DNA of 60,553 nt from assembly GCF_000377345.1 (NCBI RefSeq), contig NZ_KB898053.1:1-60553 (forward strand). Reading direction: 5' to 3'. A program made the translations under genes and the position numbers. Under the pieces are notes generated by a model. That model did not search any database. It was given only the letters and a program-made list of their open reading frames with translations, and had not been told where the DNA came from. This stretch comes from Thioalkalivibrio sp. ALJ16. GTDB lineage: Bacteria > Pseudomonadota > Gammaproteobacteria > Ectothiorhodospirales > Ectothiorhodospiraceae. Below are positions 24,608 to 33,922 of this stretch, in pieces (the first letter of the stretch is position 1; every line of letters begins with the position of its first letter).

Positions 24608-26692
24608 TCAGCCGGCGCTAGACCCCGACAGACCGGTTGTCAGAGCCTCCTGTGCGGAGTAAGGCGCCTGGTCATCGGCGGGTCGAATGCGGGTGTAGCT
24701 GCCATCCGGTTGCAGGGACCATGCGGTGGCGGTGTCGCGCAGGTAGTTGAACAGGGATTCCTCGGCCACGCGGTCGCGCAGCTCCGGGTCGCGCACCGGG
24801 AAGGCCACCTCGACGCGGCGGAAGAAGTTGCGCGGCATCCAGTCGGCACTGGAAAGGAACACCTCGGGGTTGCCGGCGTTCTCGAAGTAGAACACCCGGG
24901 AGTGTTCGAGGAAGCGGCCCAGCACCGAGCGTACTTCGATGGTTTCCGATATGCCGGGGACCCCGGGGCGCAGGCTGCAGATGCCGCGTACGATCAGCTG
25001 GATCGGCACTCCGGCCTGGGAGGCGCGATACAGGGCCTGAATGACGCGTGTCTCGTTAAGCGAATTCATGCGTGCGACGATGCGGGCGGGTCGCCCGGCG
25101 CGGGCGTTTTCGATCTCGCGGTCGATCTTCTCCAGCAGCGCGTCGTGCAGGTGGAACGGTGCCTGCAGCAGCTGGCGCAGCCGGGAGACCTTGCCCAGGC
25201 CGGTGAGTTGCTGGAACACGCGGTGGACGTCCTCGGTGAGTACCGGATCCGCGGTCAGCAGGCCGAAATCCGTGTAGGCCTTGGCGGTGCCGGAATGGTA
25301 ATTGCCCGTGCCCAGGTGGGCATAGCGGGTGATGCGGTCGCCGTCGCGGCGCACGACCAGGGCCAGCTTGGCATGCGTTTTGTAGCCCACCACGCCGTAG
25401 GTCACGTGGACGCCGGCATCCTGCATGCGGTTGGCCAGTTCGATGTTGTCGGCCTCGTCGAAGCGGGCGCGCAGTTCGATCACCACGGTGACTTCCTTGC
25501 CGGCCTGGGCGGCCGCGATCAGGGTTTCCACCAATGGCGACCGGGTTCCGGTGCGGTACAGCGTCTGCTTGATGGCCAGCACCCGCGGGTCGGCCGCGGC
25601 CTGGCGCAGGAACTCCACCACCGGCATGAACGACTGGTACGGGTGGTGAAGCAGCAGTTCCTGCTCACGAATGCAGGCGAAGATGCCGGAGCCGGTGGCG
25701 TCGCTCCGGGGGAGTGCGGGCAGCAGCGGCGGGAACTTGAGATCCGGCCGATCCACCAGCTCGTGCACGGCCATCAGCCGGTTCAGGTTCACCAGGCCGG
25801 TGACCTGATACAGGTCTTCGGGAGACAGGTTGAACTGCCGCAGCAGGAACTCGGCGGCCTCCTGCGGGCAGTTGTCTGCGACCTCGAGGCGTACGCCGGC
25901 CCCATAGTTGCGCTGCGGCAGCTCGCCCTCGAGGGCATTCAGGAGGTCGTCGATTTCCTCCTCCTGTACGAACAGGTCCGAGTTGCGCGTCAGCCGGAAC
26001 TGATAGCAGCCGGTGACCTTCATGCCCTTGAACAGTTCGTCCACATGCGCATGCAGGATCGAGGACAGCAGCACGAAGTCGTTATCGCCGCCGGCGACCT
26101 CGCGCGGCAGGCGGACCAGCCGCGGCAGGGAGCGTGGTGCCTGAACCACGGCGCGGCCCGATTCGCGCCCAAAGGCGTCCTTGCCCTTCAGGGTGACGAT
26201 GAAGTTCAGGCTCTTGTTCAGGATGCGTGGGAACGGATGCGCGGGGTCGAGCCCGATCGGGCTGAGCACTGGCTGCAGCTGTTCGCGGAAGTACTGGCGC
26301 ACCCAGTCGCGCTGGGTGGCATCCCAGTGCGAGCGGCGCACGAAATGGATGCCCTCGGCGGCGAGCGCCGGGATCAGTTCGTCGTTGAGCGTGCGGTACT
26401 GCGCCGCCACCAGCTCGTGCGCGCGCGGGGCAATCTGGCGCAGCTGTTCCGTCGCCGACAGGCCGTCCGGGCCCGGGGCCTGGACGTTCAGCTCCACCTG
26501 CTGGCGCAGGGAGCCCACCCGGACTTCGAAGAATTCGTCCAGGTTGGTGGAGGAGATGCTGAGGTAGCGCAGGCGCTCGAGCAGCGGAAAGGCGGGATCC
26601 TGGGCGAGGGCGAGTACCCGGCGGTTGAATTCCAGCAGGGACAGTTCGCGATTCAGGAATAGCTCGGGTTGGGTCACGTCGGCATCCGTCAT
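24608..26692 (-). CDS. ppk: Polyphosphate kinase Ppk1
   Basis: The 694-residue protein is full length for the family and contains the N-terminal LFLNRELSLLEFNRRVLALA, the middle YGVVGYKTHAKLALVVRRDG, and HLGTGNYHSGTAKAYTDFG around the autophosphorylated histidine. EVFLSSADWMPRNFFRRVEV lies near the C-terminus. It transfers the gamma phosphate of ATP to growing polyphosphate at the inner membrane face. Upstream is a 190-base divergent gap to a gene of unknown function; downstream lies the HDOD regulator, and ppx converges on the pair. Confidence 0.97.
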   Translation of the reverse strand: MTDADVTQPELFLNRELSLLEFNRRVLALAQDPAFPLLERLRYLSISSTNLDEFFEVRVGSLRQQVELNVQAPGPDGLSATEQLRQIAPRAHELVAAQYRTLNDELIPALAAEGIHFVRRSHWDATQRDWVRQYFREQLQPVLSPIGLDPAHPFPRILNKSLNFIVTLKGKDAFGRESGRAVVQAPRSLPRLVRLPREVAGGDNDFVLLSSILHAHVDELFKGMKVTGCYQFRLTRNSDLFVQEEEIDDLLNALEGELPQRNYGAGVRLEVADNCPQEAAEFLLRQFNLSPEDLYQVTGLVNLNRLMAVHELVDRPDLKFPPLLPALPRSDATGSGIFACIREQELLLHHPYQSFMPVVEFLRQAAADPRVLAIKQTLYRTGTRSPLVETLIAAAQAGKEVTVVIELRARFDEADNIELANRMQDAGVHVTYGVVGYKTHAKLALVVRRDGDRITRYAHLGTGNYHSGTAKAYTDFGLLTADPVLTEDVHRVFQQLTGLGKVSRLRQLLQAPFHLHDALLEKIDREIENARAGRPARIVARMNSLNETRVIQALYRASQAGVPIQLIVRGICSLRPGVPGISETIEVRSVLGRFLEHSRVFYFENAGNPEVFLSSADWMPRNFFRRVEVAFPVRDPELRDRVAEESLFNYLRDTATAWSLQPDGSYTRIRPADDQAPYSAQEALTTGLSGSSAG

Positions 26693-26882
26693 GCACGACT
26701 CGCGGCAGAAGTGGGTCCGCGAGTGTATGGCGCCATTATGTCAGTTCCGTGAACGTGGCTGGCAGGCCGCCGCCGTCCGAAGGCCCCGGCCCGGGTGGCT
26801 GAACTGCGGGCCGGGGGAGCCTGACGCTATACTTGCAGGTATTGTTCACGCAGCGCCTTTCGCTGCCTTTCGGAGAAGTCGC

Positions 26883-27500
26883 TTGGCCGAGTTTACCCTG
26901 ACACTGCACGCCCCGGACCCCTCGCAGCCGGACCTGCGCAAGGTCTCGGTGGAGGCCGCAGGCGAGCTGCCTGAATACGGGCAGGTCTGGGTGTGGGACA
27001 TCCTCTACGCCCAGCAGTTGTTCGCGCTTGGCGAGATCCAGGCGGCGCAGGAGCTGAAAGAGGCCCTGGAGCTGTGGGCGGTGAACATGTCCAGCAAGGT
27101 CTTTCAGCCGCATGGCCACATCCTCGCAAAGGGCTACCTCGATCTGTCCGAGGACCTCGAGCTGGTGAAGGGTGATGCCGTGCCCGCCGCCAGCGCCGCG
27201 GACCGCCAGGTAGTGGTGAGCGTGGACGGGCAGGCCGGGCAGCTCCCGGACGTGCGCGTGGCGCCGGACGACCTGGAGGCCGGCGAGCGCAAGGCCCTGG
27301 TGCTCGGGCTCGGGCAATACTTCAATTTCGAGAACCCGATGTTCGCCCGCGAACTGCCCATCCATGTGCTGGCGATGCGCAAGTACCACGCGGACATCAA
27401 CCTGCCGCACACGCGGGAGGCCCTGGACGAAGCCCCGTTCTTCGCCATCCAGAAGGCGATGGAATACTTCCAGGCGGCCAATCAGGGCACTGTGCAATAG
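26883..27500 (+). CDS. Conserved-looking protein of unknown function, TTG start
   Basis: I choose the TTG at 26883 with CGGAGAAG upstream, giving 205 residues beginning MAEFTLTLHAPDPS; there is no ATG in a better place. The chain has no signal peptide or membrane segment, and the N-terminal part (PEYGQVWVWDILYAQQLFALGEIQAAQEL) and C-terminal KYHADINLPHTREALDEAPFFAIQKAMEYFQ look like folded cytosolic domains. I do not recognise the family. It is divergent from ppk and 49 bases before the DUF2007 gene. Confidence 0.7.
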   Translation: MAEFTLTLHAPDPSQPDLRKVSVEAAGELPEYGQVWVWDILYAQQLFALGEIQAAQELKEALELWAVNMSSKVFQPHGHILAKGYLDLSEDLELVKGDAVPAASAADRQVVVSVDGQAGQLPDVRVAPDDLEAGERKALVLGLGQYFNFENPMFARELPIHVLAMRKYHADINLPHTREALDEAPFFAIQKAMEYFQAANQGTVQ

Positions 27501-27549
27501 CTCGCGTTCTCCCTGCGCTGGATCCGGACCCCGTGCTACGGTCGCGGCC

Positions 27550-27873
27550 ATGAGAACCGTCTATTCCGCCGCCGACCCCGTGATGGCCGGGTTCATCGAG
27601 GACCTGCTGAAAGAGGCCGGGATACCGGCGTACGTGAACCAGGCCGGGCTCATGGGCGCCGCCGGGGAGGTCCCGCCGACCGAGATATGGGCGCGCATCA
27701 TGGTGGTACACGAGGAGCAGGCCGAGGAGGCACGGGCCCTCATACTGGAGTACCTGGAGGGCGAGCCGGAACATGACGGCCGCGACTGGAAGTGCCCGCG
27801 CTGCGGCGAGGTGATCGAACCCCAGTTTACCCAGTGCTGGAACTGTGGCCGCGAGAAGCCGCAGGGCCGCTGA
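27550..27873 (+). CDS. DUF2007-type protein with C-terminal zinc ribbon
   Basis: The 107-residue protein has the DUF2007 (putative signal-transducing) fold at residues 1-70 (RTVYSAADPVMAGFIEDLLKEAGIPAYV, then IWARIMVVHEEQAEEARALI). A zinc ribbon with four cysteines follows (CPRCGE and CWNCGRE). Members are small, mostly uncharacterised and found widely in proteobacteria. The ATG at 27550 is the first in frame with the domain. It is convergent with the transglycosylase gene. Confidence 0.85.
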   Translation: MRTVYSAADPVMAGFIEDLLKEAGIPAYVNQAGLMGAAGEVPPTEIWARIMVVHEEQAEEARALILEYLEGEPEHDGRDWKCPRCGEVIEPQFTQCWNCGREKPQGR

Positions 27874-27936
27874 CGAGGGGAGTCCCCGGGCGTTTCGCAG
27901 GCCGGGCCATTCGGCTCTCCCGCTGCCGGGGGAGGC

Positions 27937-28725
27937 TCAATCGGGGCGCCCGTTGCCCCCGCCGTATTGCGCACGAACCCGCTGGATATAGGTCTGTGTC
28001 TCGCGAAATGGCGGGATGCCCCCGTGGCGTTCTACTGCCCCTGGCCCCGCGTTGTAGGCTGCCAGGGCCAGATCCAGGTCACCTTCGAAGCGCTCCAGCA
28101 TGGCCGCGAGATAGCGCGTCCCGCCATCGATGTTCTGCGCCGGATCAAAGCGGTCGGACACCCCCAGCTCCGCGGCCGTGGCCGGCATCAACTGCATAAG
28201 CCCGTGGGCGCCCACGCGGGAAACCGCCTGCGGATCAAAGCAGGATTCGACATGGATGACAGCCTGCACCAGGGTCGGGTCCATGCCCTGCCGGGCGGCG
28301 GCGTTATGGATGAGATCGGCAAATTCGCCGCCCCCGCTGGCCAGCGCCCGGCGTGCGCGCTCGCCGCACTGCGCGCGCGCGGTGGGCCGGCCGAAGGTCG
28401 CGATCAGCTCCATGCCCGTATCCTGCCGTCGCTGGTTGGTGACCAGGCGTTCGCCACCGGGGCCCTGGAACACGAAGATCTGGCTGGGGGACCAGTCGCC
28501 CGCCGCCTGGCCGGACCCTGGGGAAGCAGCACCCGCACCGGAGGAGCGGATGGTTTCGTAGGGATGTCCCTGCGGGCGTTCGTCGGTCAGTACCCGTGCA
28601 CCCGACGCATCCCGGTAGGTGTAGAGTTCTGCGCTGGCAGGGGTGATGAGCAGCAGCCCTGCCAGTGCGGCGGCTAGCCGCAGCATGCGGCCGGCGGAAT
28701 GCTTACCATGATGCCTTGCGTTCAA
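27937..28725 (-). CDS. Lytic transglycosylase with N-terminal DUF4124 domain
   Basis: The 262-residue precursor has a signal peptide (LRLAAALAGLLLITPASA) and a DUF4124 segment (ELYTYRDASGARVLTDERPQG). An SLT domain follows (about 130-250) with the catalytic Glu in AVIHVESCFDPQAVS, GAHGLMQLMPATAAELG and LALAAYNAGPGAVERHGG. It cuts the glycan strands of peptidoglycan in the periplasm. Its ATG lies about 70 bases from the start of birA on the other strand, so the two share a promoter region. Only the birA candidate start upstream of 28768 overlaps it. Confidence 0.92.
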   Translation of the reverse strand: MNARHHGKHSAGRMLRLAAALAGLLLITPASAELYTYRDASGARVLTDERPQGHPYETIRSSGAGAASPGSGQAAGDWSPSQIFVFQGPGGERLVTNQRRQDTGMELIATFGRPTARAQCGERARRALASGGGEFADLIHNAAARQGMDPTLVQAVIHVESCFDPQAVSRVGAHGLMQLMPATAAELGVSDRFDPAQNIDGGTRYLAAMLERFEGDLDLALAAYNAGPGAVERHGGIPPFRETQTYIQRVRAQYGGGNGRPD

Positions 28726-28767
28726 CCCCGTCTCCCAGGCTCGTGCGCGAGCCGAGTACCGATCCCG

Positions 28768-29604
28768 ATGAGCGAGACCCCGTCCACAGTGTGCATTATG
28801 GCGCCGGAAAGCGCGCGGCTGGAAGAGCGCGTGGGGTGCCTGCTGGCCGGCACCGGCGTGATTGCGCCAAGCATCGAGGTGCTGGCATCGGTGGACTCGA
28901 CCAATCGCTATCTGCTGGATACCTGCGGTGACCTGGATGCCCCGGCTCGGGCCTGCATGGCACTGGAGCAGACCGCCGGGCGTGGCCGGCGCGGCCGCGT
29001 ATGGCAGTCACTGCCCGGGGCGGGGCTTGCGCTGTCGCTGGCCTGGCCGCTGCCGCCCGGGCCAGTCTCGTCAGGCTATCCGGTGGGGGTCGGGGTGGGC
29101 GTGATCCAGGCCCTGGAGGCACTGGGTGTGGACCGCGTGCGGCTGAAGTGGCCCAATGATCTGGTCGTCGGGCCTGCGAAGCTGGGGGGTATCCTGGTGG
29201 AACAGCGGCAGGCACAGAGCGGCCGCCCCGGGTGGCTGGTGGTCGGGATCGGTCTGAACCATGAAGGGGCCGGGGCGCTGCGCCTTGGGCGGGTGGTCAC
29301 CGATCTTGCCGCACAGATGGCGGACCCGGTCCCGGCGCAGGAGGCGATCGCCGCGCAGATCATCGCACGCCAGTGCCTGATCCACCCGGGCCTGCTGCGG
29401 CGGGGGATCCGGCCGCTGGCATCCGAGCTGCAGCGTCTGGACAGTCTCCGCGGCCGCGCCGTCCAGGTGCTGGACGACGGTCGCCAGGGGCACGCCCTCG
29501 GGATCGACCCGGACAGTGGCTGCCTGCGGGTCGAGTTCGAGGGTGAGGGTGTGCGCCACCTGCATTCCGGAGAAGTGTCGGTACGGAGCGATGAACATGC
29601 CTGA
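28768..29604 (+). CDS. birA: Biotin-[acetyl-CoA-carboxylase] ligase, without HTH domain
   Basis: The 278-residue chain holds the catalytic core of biotin protein ligase: STNRYLLD, the biotin/ATP loop LEQTAGRGRRGRVWQS, RLKWPNDLVV and KLGGILVEQ, followed by a C-terminal SH3-like domain. It lacks the 60-residue N-terminal winged helix of bifunctional BirA, so it probably does not repress the bio operon. The start is uncertain: 28768 (MSETPS) or 28798 (MAPESARL) both work, and neither has a strong ribosome site. coaX overlaps its end by 14 bases. Confidence 0.9.
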   Translation: MSETPSTVCIMAPESARLEERVGCLLAGTGVIAPSIEVLASVDSTNRYLLDTCGDLDAPARACMALEQTAGRGRRGRVWQSLPGAGLALSLAWPLPPGPVSSGYPVGVGVGVIQALEALGVDRVRLKWPNDLVVGPAKLGGILVEQRQAQSGRPGWLVVGIGLNHEGAGALRLGRVVTDLAAQMADPVPAQEAIAAQIIARQCLIHPGLLRRGIRPLASELQRLDSLRGRAVQVLDDGRQGHALGIDPDSGCLRVEFEGEGVRHLHSGEVSVRSDEHA

Positions 29605-30367
29605 CGTGGCGCTGGTGGATATCGGCAGCAGTCGTGTGAAGTGGCAGGTGCGTGCCGCTGACGGGGAAGTCGTGGGCTCCGGGGCGAACCGGCAGCCGGA
29701 GGGTTGCGCGCGGGCCCTCGGCTCCATGGCGCAGGAGGTGACGATCGGGGCGGTATGGGTATCGCGCGTGGGGCCGGAGTCGCGCGAGCGGGCATTCTGC
29801 TCGGAGCTTGCGGCCAGCGGGTTGGCGGCATCGGTTCACGTCGTGCGCGTCGCGGCGGAGGGGCCGCATGGCCTGCACAGTAGTTATGCCGCGGACCAGC
29901 TGGGGGTGGATCGCTACTGTGCGCTGGTGGCCGCCCGCGCCCACGCCACCGGGCCGGTGGTGGTCGTGGATGCGGGCACGGCGGTTACCGTCGACATGCT
30001 GCAGGCGGACGGACGTCATGCCGGGGGCTATCTGCTGCCCGGGCGGCAGCTGGGCTGGGAGGCCCTGCAGGGGCGCCTGTCGGACCGTATTGCTCCGCGC
30101 GACGCCACCCAGTGGCCGGAAGACCTGGGCGCCGCGCCCGGCTTGAACAGCACCGAGGCCCTGGAACGGGGCTGGGGGCTGGGGCTGGCCGCCGCGCTGG
30201 ACGGCCTGATTGCGCATGCGGCTGCCGGCATCCAGCCGAGCCCGGCATGCTGGCTGACCGGGGGGGATGCCTACTGGCTGGCGCCGCTGATGCGGTCGGA
30301 GTCGGTGATCTTTCCGAACCTGGTGCTGGACGGCCTGTGGGAGCTGGCGCACTGGGAGGGAGGCTGA
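29591..30367 (+). CDS. coaX: Type III pantothenate kinase CoaX
   Basis: The 258-residue protein has the ASKHA type III signature: ALVDIGSSRVKW near the N-terminus, the GLHSSYAADQLGVDRYCALVAA motif and VVVDAGTAVTVDML. It phosphorylates pantothenate in the first step of coenzyme A synthesis. The ATG at 29591 overlaps the birA end; the next ATG at 29597 is equally possible. The birA-coaX pairing is common in gammaproteobacteria. Confidence 0.94.
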   Translation: MNMPDVALVDIGSSRVKWQVRAADGEVVGSGANRQPEGCARALGSMAQEVTIGAVWVSRVGPESRERAFCSELAASGLAASVHVVRVAAEGPHGLHSSYAADQLGVDRYCALVAARAHATGPVVVVDAGTAVTVDMLQADGRHAGGYLLPGRQLGWEALQGRLSDRIAPRDATQWPEDLGAAPGLNSTEALERGWGLGLAAALDGLIAHAAAGIQPSPACWLTGGDAYWLAPLMRSESVIFPNLVLDGLWELAHWEGG

Positions 30368-30592
30368 ATGCGCTGGGTGGTGCTGGCCCTGGTGCTGCTG
30401 AACGCCGGGTATCTCACCTGGGCCTGGTATGACGGACGCCTGGACCCGGACCCCTATGCGGATGTGCCGGCACTGGAGCCGGGCGGGCGCGAGATCGAAC
30501 TGCGCGAGGCCTGGTTGCAGGACCCGGGTGCGGCTACCACGCTGGATGGGGCATCCCGCGAGTCGGCCGGCCCCGGGCGCGCGCATCCCTGA
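30368..30592 (+). CDS. Small membrane-anchored protein of unknown function
   Basis: The 74-residue product starts at the base after the coaX stop and begins with a short hydrophobic helix (residues 3-20, WVVLALVLLNAGYLTWAW), followed by an acidic, Pro/Gly-rich tail. In relatives the gene after coaX often encodes a SPOR-domain protein with the same kind of N-terminus. Here the SPOR domain is missing, so this may be a reduced or truncated version, which is my inference. The coupling to coaX makes it likely to be expressed. Confidence 0.6.
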   Translation: MRWVVLALVLLNAGYLTWAWYDGRLDPDPYADVPALEPGGREIELREAWLQDPGAATTLDGASRESAGPGRAHP

Positions 30593-30653
30593 CAGTCGCG
30601 CCCGGTTTGGGGCGGAGCGGGGTACAGCCGTCGTCTGACGGCAGGATGAGGGC

Positions 30654-31016
30654 TCAGGCCGCCCCGAGGCGGGTTGCCACCGCCGTGTTCCAGCCGACCT
30701 CGAGGGCCTCTCCGTTGGCGCCGTGCTCGATGACCGGGCGCTTGATCAGTGTCGGGTGCGCCTGCATCAGTGCGAGCGCGCGATCTGCGTTCATGTCCGA
30801 GCGTTCGTCTTCCGGGAGCTGACGCCAGGTGGTGCCGCGACGGTTCACCAGCGCCTCCCATCCAGCGACCTCTACCCAGCGCTGCAGGCGCGCCGGCTCC
30901 AGCCCGTCCTTGCGCAGATCCACGAAGCGCACGCTCACGCCGGCCGCATCCAGCGCCCGGCGTGCCTTGCGCACGGTGTCGCAGTTGGCGATCCCGTAGA
31001 GCGTGACCTCAGACAT
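30654..31016 (-). CDS. ArsC/Spx-family reductase (YffB type)
   Basis: The 120-residue thioredoxin-fold protein has the ArsC family N-terminus [18 protein letters not shown], with a single catalytic-position cysteine, and RPVIEHG near the C-terminus. That is the YffB pattern rather than arsenate reductase proper, which has a CX5R loop. YffB function is unclear and glutathione-linked reduction has been suggested. It overlaps the dapD end by 8 bases, so it is part of the dapC-dapD unit by position. Confidence 0.88.
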   Translation of the reverse strand: MSEVTLYGIANCDTVRKARRALDAAGVSVRFVDLRKDGLEPARLQRWVEVAGWEALVNRRGTTWRQLPEDERSDMNADRALALMQAHPTLIKRPVIEHGANGEALEVGWNTAVATRLGAA

Positions 31017-31830
31017 CCCGCAGCAGGGCGTTCAGGCCGACCTTGGCCTTGGTCTTTTCGTCCACGCGCTTCACGATCACCGCGCAGTACAGCGAGTACT
31101 TGCCGTCCTTCGACGGCAGGTTGCCCGGCACCACCACCGCGCCGGCCGGTACGCGGCCGTACAGGATCTCGTCGTTCTCGCGGTCGTAGATGCGGGTGGA
31201 CTGGCCGAGGTACACGCCCATGGAGATTACCGCGCCTTCCTCGACGATCACGCCCTCGACCACCTCGGAGCGCGCGCCGATAAAGCAGTTGTCCTCGATG
31301 ATGGTCGGGGAGGCCTGCAGCGGCTCCAGAACGCCGCCAATGCCGACGCCGCCGGACAGATGCACGTTCTTGCCGATCTGGGCGCAGGAGCCGACGGTGG
31401 CCCAGGTGTCGACCATGGTGCCCTCGTCGACGTAGGCACCGATGTTCACGTAGGAGGGCATCAGCACCACGTTGGGGGCGATGTAGCTGCCGCGGCGGGC
31501 GGTGGCCGGCGGTACCACGCGCACGCCGCCCTCGCGGAAGTCGCGGCTGGAGGTGTCGGCGTACTTGGACGGGACCTTGTCGTAGTAGTTGGTGAAACCG
31601 CCCTTGATGAACTCGTTCTCGGCAATGCGGAACGACAGCAGCACGGCCTTCTTCAGCCACTCGTTGACGACCCAGTCGCCGTCCTTTTTCTCGGCGACGC
31701 GGGCCTGGCCGCTGTCCAGCATCTCCATGGCCTGGTTCACGGCGTCGCGCACGCCGGTTTCCACATTGCGCGGGTTGATCTCGGCGCGGCGTTCAAAGGC
31801 GGTTTCGATCGTGCTTTGGATGTCAGACAT
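31009..31830 (-). CDS. dapD: Tetrahydrodipicolinate N-succinyltransferase DapD
   Basis: The 273-residue protein begins with the helical N-domain ([21 protein letters not shown]) and continues into the left-handed beta-helix of hexapeptide repeats ([38 protein letters not shown], then [15 protein letters not shown]). It makes N-succinyl-2-amino-6-oxopimelate in lysine and diaminopimelate synthesis. Its length matches E. coli DapD (274). It lies 20 bases after dapC, giving the two consecutive steps of the succinylase route. Confidence 0.97.
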   Translation of the reverse strand: MSDIQSTIETAFERRAEINPRNVETGVRDAVNQAMEMLDSGQARVAEKKDGDWVVNEWLKKAVLLSFRIAENEFIKGGFTNYYDKVPSKYADTSSRDFREGGVRVVPPATARRGSYIAPNVVLMPSYVNIGAYVDEGTMVDTWATVGSCAQIGKNVHLSGGVGIGGVLEPLQASPTIIEDNCFIGARSEVVEGVIVEEGAVISMGVYLGQSTRIYDRENDEILYGRVPAGAVVVPGNLPSKDGKYSLYCAVIVKRVDEKTKAKVGLNALLRDV

Positions 31831-31850
31831 GAGAAGTTCCTTGTAAGGCG

Positions 31851-33056
31851 TTAATTGTTTGTGGATTCATACAGGCCGGCGATGCGCTCGGCGGCCTCGA
31901 TACAGGCGGCGGGCTCGGCCACCAGGGCCATGCGCACGTGGCCGGCGCCGGGATTGTGCCCGGTGGCCGGATCGGTCCGCGAAAGATAGCGCCCGGGCAG
32001 CACGGTCACGCCGGCCTCGGCATACAGGCGGCGGGCGAAGGCCTCGTCGTCGCCGTCCGGCACCCGGGGCCAGAGGTAGAAGCCGGCGGCGGGCATGCTG
32101 ACGTCGACCACGCCTTCGAGCCGGGGCACGACCGCCGCGAACTTTTCCGCGTACAGTGCCCGGTTGTGCTCGACGTGGCTCTCGTCGGCCCAGGCCGCCT
32201 GGCTGACGGCCTGGGTGGGCGGGGGCAGGGTGCAGCCGTGATAGGTGCGATAGAGTGCAAAGCGGTCCAGCAGGTCACCATCGCCGGCGACGAACCCGGA
32301 GCGCAGGCCGGGCAGGTTGGAGCGCTTGGACAGGCTGTGAAACACGATGCAGCGCTCGAAGGCGGTGTTGCCCATGCGCGCCGCGGCCCCCAGAAGCCCG
32401 GCCGGCGGCGTGGCGTTGGGGTGATAGATCTCGGAGTAGCACTCGTCGGCCGCGATCACGAAGTCGTGCCGGTCGGCGAGGCGAATCAGTTCCTGCATGG
32501 CTGTCTCGGACATGCAGGCCCCCGCCGGATTGCCGGGGTTGCAGATGTAGACCAGCTGCACGGCATCCCAGGTGGTGGCGTCGATGTTCGAGAAATCCGG
32601 CAGGTAGCCGTTTTCCGGCGCGAGATCGTAAAACACGGGTTCGGCTCCGGCGAGCAGGGCCGCCCCCTCGTAGATCTGGTAGAACGGATTGGGCATCAGC
32701 ACGCGCGCGCCGGGGGTGTCGGCGACCACCGCCTGGGCAATGGCAAACAGGCCCTCGCGGGTGCCGCTGACGGGCAGAACCTGACGCCCCGCATCCAGCG
32801 CATCCAGGCGAAAGCGGCGCTGCAGCCAGGTCGCGATGGCCTCGCGCAGCGCGGGTTCCCCGCGGGTGCTGGGGTAGTGGTTGTAGCCCTGGATGGATGC
32901 ACGCAGCACCGGCTCCACAAACCCCGGAAGGGCGTGGCGCGGCTCACCGATCGACAGGGCGATGGGTTCCAGCCCCTGCGGCTGATCGAGATCCGCGAAC
33001 AGTGCGCGCAGGCGTTCGAACGGATAAGGCTGCAGCCGGTCGAGGCGGGGGTTCAT
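31851..33056 (-). CDS. dapC: Succinyldiaminopimelate transaminase DapC
   Basis: The 401-residue aminotransferase (start at 33056, [20 protein letters not shown]) is of fold type [17 protein letters not shown] for the PLP region, and [22 protein letters not shown] with the PLP lysine. The N-terminal stretch [12 protein letters not shown] and the linkage with dapD point to DapC rather than another class I/II enzyme. It transaminates the DapD product. A longer frame past 33056 is not conserved-looking and would extend into the upstream gap. Confidence 0.92.
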   Translation of the reverse strand: MNPRLDRLQPYPFERLRALFADLDQPQGLEPIALSIGEPRHALPGFVEPVLRASIQGYNHYPSTRGEPALREAIATWLQRRFRLDALDAGRQVLPVSGTREGLFAIAQAVVADTPGARVLMPNPFYQIYEGAALLAGAEPVFYDLAPENGYLPDFSNIDATTWDAVQLVYICNPGNPAGACMSETAMQELIRLADRHDFVIAADECYSEIYHPNATPPAGLLGAAARMGNTAFERCIVFHSLSKRSNLPGLRSGFVAGDGDLLDRFALYRTYHGCTLPPPTQAVSQAAWADESHVEHNRALYAEKFAAVVPRLEGVVDVSMPAAGFYLWPRVPDGDDEAFARRLYAEAGVTVLPGRYLSRTDPATGHNPGAGHVRMALVAEPAACIEAAERIAGLYESTNN

Positions 33057-33168
33057 GGCGGTGGCGGGTCCTGTACGGGGCGCGTAACGAAAGACCGCGC
33101 AGTATACCGAAGCCGGGCGGCCGGCGGCACGCCGTCCGGCCGGCGTATGTGTGCGGGATCCGTGCTCT

Positions 33169-33909
33169 CTACTCCGACTTGTCGGGGCGGGTGTACCAGA
33201 ACCAGGCACCGCATCGCGAGCGCAGGGTCCAGGGCAGCAGCAGAACCTGGGCGAGCAGCCCCGCCTGGCGCAGCAGACCGAACCATTCGGCCTTGCGCCC
33301 GGAGGTGGCTACCGGCACATCCAGGATCACGAAGCGCTGGTTGTGGCGCCGCCCCCAGCGGCGCAGGGCGCGCGACAGCCAGACCTCCTCGCCGGCGTAC
33401 ACGCGCTCGCTGAAGCCGCCGGTCGCCGCGAAGGCCCGGCGGGTGCAGAACAGGTAGCAGCCGGCGCCGAGCCGTAACCGCCGCGCCAGGGCGTTCCAGG
33501 CCCTGGCCCCTGCGCGATAGAGCGGATGGGGCAGATCGTCGAAGGCGACCACGGTGCCACCGCCACAGACCTGCCCGCCCGCCAGCGCCGCCACGGTGGC
33601 CTGCAGCAGCTCGCGGTCCGGCCAGGTATCGGCATCCACGAACAGCAGCCATTCGCCGCCTGCCGCACGGGCGCCGGCATTGCGGGCGCGACTGATCTGG
33701 CGTTCCGGCTCCGTTACCACGCGGGCGCCATGCTCGCCGGCAATGCGCGCGGTGGCATCGGTCGAGGCGTTGTCGACGACGATCAGTTCGTACCCGTTGG
33801 CGGTGGCCTGGGCGACCGCGTGCAGGTTGTCCAGCGTTCGCGGCAGCAGGCGCTCCTCGTTCCAGGCGGGGACGATGATCGACAGCCGGGGGCGGTCGGA
33901 ACGGCGCAC
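33169..33909 (-). CDS. Family 2 glycosyltransferase
   Basis: The protein is a GT2 enzyme with SIIVPAWNEERLLPRTLDNL, ELIVVDNASTDAT, and the metal-binding LLFVDADTWPD. A C-terminal hydrophobic stretch (LRQAGLLAQVLLLPWTL) suggests membrane contact. I use the GTG at 33909 (246 residues) because the ATG at 33966 would overlap 44 bases of the upstream rhodanese gene and adds only a Pro/Thr-rich tail. The substrate is unknown. It lies downstream of the rhodanese gene and upstream of dapC. Confidence 0.85.
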   Translation of the reverse strand: MRRSDRPRLSIIVPAWNEERLLPRTLDNLHAVAQATANGYELIVVDNASTDATARIAGEHGARVVTEPERQISRARNAGARAAGGEWLLFVDADTWPDRELLQATVAALAGGQVCGGGTVVAFDDLPHPLYRAGARAWNALARRLRLGAGCYLFCTRRAFAATGGFSERVYAGEEVWLSRALRRWGRRHNQRFVILDVPVATSGRKAEWFGLLRQAGLLAQVLLLPWTLRSRCGAWFWYTRPDKSE

Positions 33910-33922
33910 GGGAAGGCGGTGA

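Noticed and set aside
24545-26662. 705-codon plus-strand frame opposite ppk
   Set aside because: It mirrors the ppk reading frame; Ppk on the minus strand has all catalytic motifs.
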